DNA of 45,736 bases from JAMOBE01 sp039908285 (GTDB taxonomy: Bacteria; Pseudomonadota; Alphaproteobacteria; Rhodospirillales; Rhodospirillaceae). The translations under genes were made by a program, and so were the position numbers. Of this stretch, positions 14,816-22,140 are shown piece by piece (the first letter of the stretch is position 1; every line of letters begins with the position of its first letter). Where the stretch lies: the NCBI GenBank assembly GCA_039908285.1, contig JAMOBE010000024.1, positions 1 to 45,736 of the forward strand, given 5' to 3'. The notes under the pieces are model-generated. The model made no database searches and was not told the origin of the DNA. It saw only the letters and a program-made list of their open reading frames with translations.

Positions 14816-16522
14816 GTGATCTGTCGTGGTGTCTGGCTTGCGGTCTCCATCCTTGTCGGCAGCATCGTGGTAGCGTTGCCGTCACTGGCGGAGCAACGGC
14901 CCGACATCGCCATTCTTTTCGATCAATCGGGATCGATCGCCAGACACGACCCGAAACTCGCCTCCAAGGCCTGGCTGCTGACGTTCCTGAAGACGTTCTC
15001 CGAGCCCCACAAGGTGGCCCTGGTCGGCTTCGATGAGGAGCTTCACGAACATCTTGCCGTCGACACCGGCAGTTCCGCCGACATTACGGCACTGACCGAC
15101 GCCGTGGACGCGATCATCACCCGCGGCCTGGCCACCGATCTCGAGGTGCCCTTCAAGTATCTCGTGGACCACGGTGATCCGCCGGTGAAACTGGCGTTGA
15201 TCATTTCCGATGGCGAGCCGGAAATCTGGGACGGCAAGCTGGGGTATCTCAGCCGGCGGGTGCGGATGGACCCGCGGTACGACGACCTCACCACCAGGTA
15301 TCACGAGATGGAGGCCGCAGGGGTTCCGCGAAAGCAGATGTATGATCAGCTCGGCGCCCTGTTTCACACGCGCAACATCGATCTCATCGAAGCACAGATG
15401 CCGAAGCTGTCGAAGCTGGTAGGCAACCGTCTCGTCATCTGGGATCTGTCCGGGACGTCCTACTACCTGCGCACCTGGGCCAGGGCGGCGGGGGCCCAGT
15501 ACATGCCGATGCGGGTCGCCGCCGGCGAGAGTCCGGTGGAAAACCTTAGACGGGCCCTGGTGGCCCTGCAACGGACCTCGAGCGACGTCATCGGCGAGAG
15601 CCTCCCCGCGCATCATGAGGGACGGGCCGAGGAAGTCTTGAGCGCGATTGCGGAAACCGCGCCCGCCCTCCGGGCGGAGGCAGAGAAGGGGCGCGGGCCG
15701 GGCACGCCGGCCCCAACTCCGGCTCCGGCCCCGGCTCCGGCCCCCGAGGGAGGCGCCGAGGCGACCAGGCCGCCGATCGAGAGCCCTCCCCCGACCGTTG
15801 CGTCTCCTCCCGTCGTGCCGCCTCCCCCCGTCACACCGACACCGGTGAAGGAACTCGAGGGGTCTTCCCCGTATCTTCTCCCGCTCTTTCTGCTGGCGCT
15901 GTTGATCGTCGCCGCGGCGTCCTACTCGATTGGCCGACGGCGTCGGGCTCCGCCCGTCACCAGCGGCGAAATCGCCGGCGTGCAGGTGAGTCCTGCGCAA
16001 GCCAGTACCGCCGTTGCCGCACCAGTCGCCGCCGATATCGCACCGCCTGTCACCAGAGACCTCGCTCCCAGCCCACCCGTGGACTTGGCGGCGGAGTTCA
16101 TCGACAGTCGGGTCAAGGGCATGGTCGACGATGCCGAACGGCTGCGGCGGCGCCTGTTGTTGGATGAGGGCGGGACCTTCGATACTCAGGAGCGGCGCCT
16201 GTCCCTGCGGGTCGTCGTACCCGAGGGAGCCATGGTGGTCCATTGGGTCGCCGAGGACGGCACGAGGCACCAGAGCCCCGCCCATGACATCTCGATGCGC
16301 GGCATTTCCTTCGCGACCGGCCCGGTGGATGCGGCGTCGATCACGCATATCGTCTGCCCGGGGATGGAAACGACCCTCGGCGTGGTGAAGTCGAGAATTC
16401 TTCGGCAGAACGCGGGGCAGGCGGCTGCCGTACTGACCGAGTTCACCGACGATCTGGACGACTGGATGCGATGGGTTGAAATCATCACCCGTATCGATGA
16501 GGGGACGACGCGCGAAACATGA
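14816..16522 (+). CDS. Periplasmic VWA domain, membrane span, cytoplasmic PilZ-like domain
   Basis: The 568-residue product starts at GTG 14816, with AGGGGAGG 5 nt upstream; an ATG at 14789 lacks a ribosome site. A signal peptide (1-25, ending SLA) is followed by a von Willebrand A domain (about 28-255) with the metal site DQSGS (Asp36, Ser38, Ser40) and ISDGEP (Asp132). A Pro-rich stretch (297-347), a membrane span (352-371), a basic stop-transfer GRRRR and a PilZ-like domain (430-568) follow: RLSLR (Arg461, Arg465), DISMRG (491-496), tail DDWMRWVEIITRID. The architecture would link a periplasmic adhesion-type domain to intracellular c-di-GMP. It recalls McaA, a VWA protein that positions magnetosomes in Magnetospirillum magneticum, as I remember it. 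Aerotolerance BatA-like proteins are an alternative relative. Confidence 0.82.
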   Translation: MICRGVWLAVSILVGSIVVALPSLAEQRPDIAILFDQSGSIARHDPKLASKAWLLTFLKTFSEPHKVALVGFDEELHEHLAVDTGSSADITALTDAVDAIITRGLATDLEVPFKYLVDHGDPPVKLALIISDGEPEIWDGKLGYLSRRVRMDPRYDDLTTRYHEMEAAGVPRKQMYDQLGALFHTRNIDLIEAQMPKLSKLVGNRLVIWDLSGTSYYLRTWARAAGAQYMPMRVAAGESPVENLRRALVALQRTSSDVIGESLPAHHEGRAEEVLSAIAETAPALRAEAEKGRGPGTPAPTPAPAPAPAPEGGAEATRPPIESPPPTVASPPVVPPPPVTPTPVKELEGSSPYLLPLFLLALLIVAAASYSIGRRRRAPPVTSGEIAGVQVSPAQASTAVAAPVAADIAPPVTRDLAPSPPVDLAAEFIDSRVKGMVDDAERLRRRLLLDEGGTFDTQERRLSLRVVVPEGAMVVHWVAEDGTRHQSPAHDISMRGISFATGPVDAASITHIVCPGMETTLGVVKSRILRQNAGQAAAVLTEFTDDLDDWMRWVEIITRIDEGTTRET

Positions 16523-16597
16523 GGGTGGGCAACAACACGTTGTGATCCGCTACGCTGAGCGGTAGACTGCGGCTCATGACGGCGGAACGGTGAACGG

Positions 16598-18679
16598 ATG
16601 GCGCAGGAGCCGGTACAGACGGCCAAGGGCGGGGGCGGGACGGCTGCCGCCGCGCCGGCGTCGGCGGGTCCGTCGCGGGGAGCGGGGTCGCCCGTCGTCT
16701 TCAAGGACCGCTACAGTCTTTTTCCGGGGAGCCCGCTGCCGGCGCTGAACTCCCCGACCGCGGCGGCGTTCGTCGCCGAGGACCGGCGGGATCCGGCGGC
16801 GCGGCTGTTCGTTCTGGTCTGTGATCCGACGCTTCCCTGCCGGTCCAACGTGATGCGGTCGCTGAAGGGCGTGAAGGTCGCGGGGCTGCTTCCCCTGGTG
16901 GAGTGGGGAACGGTGCACTGGCCGCTGGCCGGCCGCAAGTGCATGGTGGTGGTCTACGAGGAGCCGCTGGGCGGCCGCGTCAATCCCGACCCCCGGGTCC
17001 GGCTGGACCCGGTCCGCGAGCACGAGATCGTGCGCCGCGTCATTGAGCCGCTGACCAACGCCCTGAAGGAGCTGAACGAACGCTCCATCACCCATCGCGC
17101 CATCCGTCCGAGCAACCTGTTCTACATGGACCCGGGCAAGCAGCAGATCGTGTTCGGTGAATGCGTGACCACGCCCCCCGGCTACGACCAGCCGGTGCTG
17201 TGCGAGCCCATCCCCCAGGGCTTCGCCCAGCGCGAGGGGCGGGGGGTGGGCACGGTGGAGACCGACCTGTACGCCCTCGGGGTGTCGGTCCTGGTGCTGC
17301 TGACGGGCCGCAACCCCATGCCCGACCTGGACGACAGCGAGATCATGCATCTCAAGGTCTCCATGGGGAGCTACGCCGCCCTGGTCACCGATCAGCGGTT
17401 GCCGCTGCCGATGATCGAGGTGCTGCGTGGCCTGTTGAGCGATGATCCCATGCAGCGCTGGGACCGGGAAAGCCTGGAACTGTGGCTGGCCGGCCGTCGC
17501 CTCAGCCCGATACAGGCCAAGCCGGCTCCCAAGGCCCAACGCGATTTCCCCATCAAAAGCGGCAACTTCAGCAACGCCCGTGAACTGGCCCATGGCATCG
17601 GCCTGGCGTGGAACTCGGTGGTGGGCGTGATCCAGGACGGCCAGCTCGAACTGTGGTTGCGCCGCTCCCTCGAGGACAAGCCGCGGGCCGAGGCGGTGGG
17701 GGGGGTGATCAAGCTCGCGGAAGTCAGCGGTGGCGCCGACGGGCGGAGCGCCAACGACTTCCTCCTGGTACGGGTGTGCGCGCTCCTCGATCCCGATTCG
17801 CCCATCCGCTACCGTGGCCTCAGCCTGATGCCCGACGGATTCGGCACCGCGCTGGCGGTGGCGGTCATGCAGCGCCGCGACCCCCGGACCATCATCGACG
17901 CCATCACCTTTGAAATCCCCAAGATCTGGTTCGACGGTCACGACGACTACAATCCCGACCATCTGTTCTACGCGACCGAGTTCCGCGAGATGCGGTCGCT
18001 GCTGGTCATGACGGCCATGGGGTACGGGGTGGAGCGCATCCTCTATGAGATGAACGAGACCATCCCCTGTCAGAGTCCGATGCTGTCCGAGGATTACGTC
18101 GTCGAGATTTACGACCTGCTGCCGGCCCTCGACGAGGCGTCGAAGAAGGTAGACCACAAGATCTCGCCCGTGGATCGGCATGTCGCCGCCTTCATCGCCA
18201 CCCGGTATGAGTATGATCTCGACCCGCAGTTCGCCGCGCTGAACGATCCGGCGCCCGAACGATCCTGCTCGGGCATGCTCAGCCTCCTCGCGGTTCTGCA
18301 GTACCGGGGGGGCCCGGAAGCGGTGCTGGGCCTGGCGTCCTGGGCGGCCGGCCACATGGATCCACTGATTTCCTTCTACCACAGCCGCGAGCGGCGCAAG
18401 ATCATCGACCAGGAAAGTCCCGCCCTGATCCGCAAGGGCCGGCTGCCGGAACTGTTCGCCCTGCTCGACAATGCCGAGGAGCGGCAGAAGGACCGGGAAG
18501 GATTCGCCGCGGCCAAGGCGGAGCACATGGCGGCGGAAACCGAAATCATGTTCCTCGAAAGCGGCGGCCGGAACCGTGACGAGGCGTCGGCCCGGGTCGG
18601 GCACCAGGCGGCGGCGGTCACCTCGGTGGTCATCGCCCTCCTGACCCTGACCATCCTTCTCATCGCGAGGCTTTGGTAG
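16598..18679 (+). CDS. Pseudokinase (Ser/Thr kinase-like) with C-terminal membrane anchor
   Basis: A 693-residue protein. Residues ~35-320 have a protein-kinase fold outline: the catalytic loop reads HRAIRPSN (167-174), where the usual HRD aspartate is Ala169, the DFG position reads VFG (185-187), and the later ETDLYALGVSVLVLLTGRNPM matches the helix F region. Both catalytic acids are therefore lost, so it is probably catalytically inactive. Residues 330-660 are not recognised. A single membrane span ends the protein (672-691). The N-terminus is Gly/Ala-rich and disordered. The partner membrane gene starts 2 nt after the stop. Likely a scaffold or nucleotide sensor at the inner membrane. Confidence 0.75.
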   Translation: MAQEPVQTAKGGGGTAAAAPASAGPSRGAGSPVVFKDRYSLFPGSPLPALNSPTAAAFVAEDRRDPAARLFVLVCDPTLPCRSNVMRSLKGVKVAGLLPLVEWGTVHWPLAGRKCMVVVYEEPLGGRVNPDPRVRLDPVREHEIVRRVIEPLTNALKELNERSITHRAIRPSNLFYMDPGKQQIVFGECVTTPPGYDQPVLCEPIPQGFAQREGRGVGTVETDLYALGVSVLVLLTGRNPMPDLDDSEIMHLKVSMGSYAALVTDQRLPLPMIEVLRGLLSDDPMQRWDRESLELWLAGRRLSPIQAKPAPKAQRDFPIKSGNFSNARELAHGIGLAWNSVVGVIQDGQLELWLRRSLEDKPRAEAVGGVIKLAEVSGGADGRSANDFLLVRVCALLDPDSPIRYRGLSLMPDGFGTALAVAVMQRRDPRTIIDAITFEIPKIWFDGHDDYNPDHLFYATEFREMRSLLVMTAMGYGVERILYEMNETIPCQSPMLSEDYVVEIYDLLPALDEASKKVDHKISPVDRHVAAFIATRYEYDLDPQFAALNDPAPERSCSGMLSLLAVLQYRGGPEAVLGLASWAAGHMDPLISFYHSRERRKIIDQESPALIRKGRLPELFALLDNAEERQKDREGFAAAKAEHMAAETEIMFLESGGRNRDEASARVGHQAAAVTSVVIALLTLTILLIARLW

Positions 18680-18681
18680 AC

Positions 18682-19203
18682 ATGGCGAAGACTCAACTCA
18701 AGGGTAAAGGCGGCGGCGGAGGGGGAGGAGGTGGCGGAGCGCAGAAACTGCTGCTGCTGATGTTCGCGGCGCCGCTTCTGTTCATGCTTCTGCCGACTCT
18801 CATCCTGCTGTTCTTCGCCATGCTGCCGACGTCCGCCGCCTACATGGTGGAACGCGGCCCGGTCCGCTACGGCTGGATCTGCGTCGGTGGATTGAACTTC
18901 GCCGGTACCGCTCCCTATCTCCTCAATCTGTGGTTCAAGGGCCAGAACATCGAGAACGTGTTCAAGATCCTGGGCGACATGCTGACCCTGATCATCATCT
19001 ATGGCGCCTCGGCCTTCGGCTGGCTGCTGTTCGTGGCGGTGCCGCCGGTGGTGGGCGTGTTCATGAGCCTGAACGCCGGGCGGCGCGTGGCCAAGCTCCG
19101 GGCCACCCAGCGCCGGCTGGTGGACACCTGGGGCCCCGAGGTGGCGCAGACCGAGGATGCCTCCATCGACCTGATTTCCAACGGAGCCTTCGGCGACGAT
19201 TAG
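18682..19203 (+). CDS. Small polytopic membrane protein coupled to the pseudokinase
   Basis: The 173-residue product begins with Lys and a run of ten Gly (KGKGGGG...), followed by a hydrophobic span (AQKLLLLMFAAPLLFMLLPTLILLFFAML), a second short span around YGWICVGGLNFAGTAPYLL, and a third (LTLIIIYGASAFGWLLFVAVPPVVGVF). The C-terminus is cytoplasmic and polar (LVDTWGPEVAQTEDASIDLI). No family is recognised. The ATG follows the pseudokinase stop by 2 nt, so the two are surely co-translated and probably interact. Confidence 0.8.
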   Translation: MAKTQLKGKGGGGGGGGGGAQKLLLLMFAAPLLFMLLPTLILLFFAMLPTSAAYMVERGPVRYGWICVGGLNFAGTAPYLLNLWFKGQNIENVFKILGDMLTLIIIYGASAFGWLLFVAVPPVVGVFMSLNAGRRVAKLRATQRRLVDTWGPEVAQTEDASIDLISNGAFGDD

Positions 19204-19233
19204 AGGCAGGGAGTGAACCGCCCCGCTTTTCCC

Positions 19234-19262
19234 TTGACCCGGCCGGGGGGGCGCCGTAAAAG
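19234..19262 (+). promoter_or_regulatory. Sigma-70-type promoter for rpmB
   Basis: TTGACC (19234-19239) and TAAAAG (19257-19262) are 17 bp apart, about 70 bp before the rpmB start. A CTCGGG/CCCGAG hairpin follows in the leader. Confidence 0.55.
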
Positions 19263-19337
19263 TTCGGGCTCTCGGGATGCGACCCGAGGCGTGCGTGTGT
19301 TGAGTGAGTTCGACAGAGTTTGAGAGGATCGACGGCC

Positions 19338-19634
19338 ATGGCCCGACGTTGCGCGATCACCGGCAAGGGCGTTCTGGTTGGCAACAACGTCAGCCACGCC
19401 AACAACAAGACCAAGCGCCGCTTTCTGCCCAATCTGCAGGACACGTCGGTGTGGAGCGATGCCCTGGGCCGCCAGGTGAGGCTGCGCCTTTCGGTCAACG
19501 GACTGCGCACCATTGAGCACAATGGCGGCATCGACTCCTTTCTCCGGGACGCGGCGGATGGCACTCTGTCCACCGACGCCCGTCGGCTCAAGCGCCAGAT
19601 CGTCGCCAAACTGTCCGCCGCCGCGCAGGGCTGA
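19338..19634 (+). CDS. rpmB: 50S ribosomal protein L28
   Basis: A 98-residue basic protein with the L28 start MARRCAITGKG, then GNNVSHANNKTKRRFLPN, both diagnostic. It binds 23S rRNA in the large subunit and its length is typical for alphaproteobacteria. ATG at 19338 gives the exact family start; GAGAGG lies about 10 nt upstream and a promoter is at 19234-19262. It is followed by the convergent RADAR genes. Confidence 0.96.
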   Translation: MARRCAITGKGVLVGNNVSHANNKTKRRFLPNLQDTSVWSDALGRQVRLRLSVNGLRTIEHNGGIDSFLRDAADGTLSTDARRLKRQIVAKLSAAAQG

Positions 19635-19755
19635 GACCACCCCCTGGCCATAGGCCTATCCGGTTCTCGTGAAACGGGTCCTTCACCGGGAGCGCTGGCG
19701 CTCCTGGGGAAGTCGCGAGAAATGGCGATAGGACGGTAGCGAGTGCCGCATGGCA

Positions 19756-22140
19756 CTACCTTGGAGCTTCCTGGCGGCGCCCACTGTTTCCGAAAGAAAG
19801 AAAAGAATACCGGCGGCCGTTGGCGACTAGGCGCTCCAGAACTTCCGTGCGGGCAAGAGCGGGGATTCCCTCGTTGGCCAGGAGCCTATCGACGTGCTCG
19901 AATTCACCACACAGGGACGTGGAGAAGAGTGACGGGTTGTCGGTCGCAATGACGAGCGGAATCCTGTCCCGTAGCCGCAGCAAGGGGTGGTCCGAGAAGG
20001 AGTACAGACGCCGTATCGCAAGATTGCTGATCGGACAGGCCTCGACGACAAACACCCGCCGGCCAATGTCATCGATCAGCCACTCCTGAAGATCATGCAA
20101 TCTTCTGGCTTCATCCTCCAGTGGCAATACTGGTTTATATGGTTCATGCTGATTCGCTGCGTCGCGGGCCGCCCGGCGATCGTTCAGATAGTACCTGAGA
20201 GCGCCCACTATGCTTTCGTCCGCCATCACTTGCCGACGGACATCGGCATCGCCCGGGTCGACTCCACCAAACGCGGCGGAGGGACCGACGATATCGGTGA
20301 TGAGCGGGGGACAAAACAACCCACGATAGAACCACCACCACTGCTCCGATCGCAGTGACATGCGTGCCCCGGGCAGGAACAGGCGTCCCAGCCGCTCGAT
20401 TTCCGCCTCCAGCAGAGCCAGGCCGGGCAATGACAGGGAAACCCCGTGCCTGGTGTGCATTCCCCATTCCCAGATGCGATCGAACAACAGCGTCGCCACG
20501 GGCGCACTGGCCGTACGGCTTTCCCGCAACCAACGCCCGGCATCGAGGCCCAGAGCCAGACCATGACCGATCCGATCCCCCTCTTGCCAGGGGAAAAACC
20601 CCACGATCTCGCCCACATGTCGCAATCCCTGCGGAAAGGTCATGAAATCCTCGCCTGCATGAAATGTGTATCCCGGCTGCCGTTCGGTAAAAAGTCTACT
20701 CCACCATGGGCGAAATTCGCGAAAGAGCGGCAGATATAGCCAATTGGGTGCGTGTGCTTCGGAGCTGGCAACGTCGATGCCAATGAAATGGGACAAAACA
20801 TCGTCATACCGGCAGGTTTCCAGCAAATCCTGCAACTGACGTGACACCAGCCTTAGATCGACCAGTCTGTCGGCAAGGGACACGTCATCCAGTCGGTTCG
20901 GTTTGATGAAATGAACGATGACCCCAAGCCGTATGCCGGTCAAGCCGGCCGCCCGACGGCATTCATTGAGCAGGTCGATGATGAGGCGTTCGTGCTGGGG
21001 CGCAAGCCGCAGTTCCAGACCGGCAACCCGTCCATGGGGTGACAGCTGACGCGTGAGGTCATCGAGAATCGTCGCTGGTCTCACGTGTTCCCGCAATACA
21101 CTGTTGCGGCTGTAGTAGTTCTCACGAAAAAAACCAAGTCCTGGACGAGCCTGCGTCTGAATGACATCCCGTGCGAATCTGGCCTTGAACCACAGATATC
21201 GCCAACGCAGAATGGCGAAATCGTTTCGACCGCTGGTTCCAAGCCCTTGCCAGGATTGGGACTGACGGTCAAGAAGCGCCACCATCAGGGCTGCCTCACT
21301 TGGTTCCGTGCCCTGTCTGCCCACCAATAGCCGCTGGAGCAGGTACAAAAGATCCCGCACCTCAGCCTGCCGGGCGTCTTCCGTAATGACCTGTCTGTCA
21401 TCGGTCAACCTTCGCACCGTCCTGGCTAGTGTGTCGTCGCCTTGATCGCGGCTCATCCACCAGATCATTGTCCGGCGAATGAGCAGGGCCGACAATATCC
21501 TGAATGAAAAACGCTCATCCACGGACACACGATTATCAACCCACGGCAGTTGACGCATACCAAGGAAAGCCGCCTCCACATCACCGAGCCATCCCGACCA
21601 CTGGTCATCGAAATGAAAGGCCGACCCATAGTGAAGGTGGCAGTCCACGAGTCCCTGTTCCAGGATGCCATCGAGCACCCTGCTCGTCACGGGATCGACG
21701 CGCAAACCCGGAGTGATCAGTCTGTTGCGTACGGCCTCCGGCAGCGTTTCGGCAAATGCCGCCGGAAGAAAGTCCGTTCCGATGCTGACTCCCAGGAAAT
21801 GCCAGAACAGGAGGGCGTCGTTCTCCTCCCACGCCACCACCGGCAGGCCCCGGGGGAGACGGAGGCGAAGCCGATCGCCTCGCGACTCGAGAAAGGCCGA
21901 AGCCAGATCGCGATAGAGTCTGAACGGATCGACATCCCGCCCCACGCCCCAGACCAGATCGAACTGCGACCGCAGACTGTCCAATCCGTAGTTTTCCGCG
22001 CCCTCATCCAGCCAGATCCGTACCAGATCCTGCCGTCCAGGCCAGGGCGATCGTCCTCCATCCGCGTTCGCAAGGGGCGCCAGAAACGGTAGCGCATAGA
22101 GACGCACCAGGTGCAGGATCTCGCTGACGGGAAGGGTCAC
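19756..22140 (-). CDS. rdrB: RADAR adenosine deaminase RdrB
   Basis: RdrB is the deaminase of RADAR, an antiphage system reported to convert adenosine-containing RNA or nucleotides to inosine when activated with RdrA. The 794-residue protein has the complete adenosine-deaminase active site spread over a long chain: HLH (His168, His170), FHAGED (His494, Glu497), RIGHG (His526), ECPISN-like EACPISN (700-706) and ATDNP (Asp734). The length and the large inserts between motifs match RdrB rather than the ~340-residue housekeeping enzyme. Start is GTG 22140, overlapping the rdrA stop (GTGA), so the pair is translationally coupled. It converges on rpmB. Confidence is high because the ATPase partner is adjacent. 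Confidence 0.88.
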   Translation of the reverse strand: MTLPVSEILHLVRLYALPFLAPLANADGGRSPWPGRQDLVRIWLDEGAENYGLDSLRSQFDLVWGVGRDVDPFRLYRDLASAFLESRGDRLRLRLPRGLPVVAWEENDALLFWHFLGVSIGTDFLPAAFAETLPEAVRNRLITPGLRVDPVTSRVLDGILEQGLVDCHLHYGSAFHFDDQWSGWLGDVEAAFLGMRQLPWVDNRVSVDERFSFRILSALLIRRTMIWWMSRDQGDDTLARTVRRLTDDRQVITEDARQAEVRDLLYLLQRLLVGRQGTEPSEAALMVALLDRQSQSWQGLGTSGRNDFAILRWRYLWFKARFARDVIQTQARPGLGFFRENYYSRNSVLREHVRPATILDDLTRQLSPHGRVAGLELRLAPQHERLIIDLLNECRRAAGLTGIRLGVIVHFIKPNRLDDVSLADRLVDLRLVSRQLQDLLETCRYDDVLSHFIGIDVASSEAHAPNWLYLPLFREFRPWWSRLFTERQPGYTFHAGEDFMTFPQGLRHVGEIVGFFPWQEGDRIGHGLALGLDAGRWLRESRTASAPVATLLFDRIWEWGMHTRHGVSLSLPGLALLEAEIERLGRLFLPGARMSLRSEQWWWFYRGLFCPPLITDIVGPSAAFGGVDPGDADVRRQVMADESIVGALRYYLNDRRAARDAANQHEPYKPVLPLEDEARRLHDLQEWLIDDIGRRVFVVEACPISNLAIRRLYSFSDHPLLRLRDRIPLVIATDNPSLFSTSLCGEFEHVDRLLANEGIPALARTEVLERLVANGRRYSFLSFGNSGRRQEAPR

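Noticed and set aside
16574..18604. A 676-residue open frame on the minus strand
   Set aside because: It is the antisense shadow of the pseudokinase gene: no domain, odd composition, and the plus frame has kinase motifs and coupling to the next gene.
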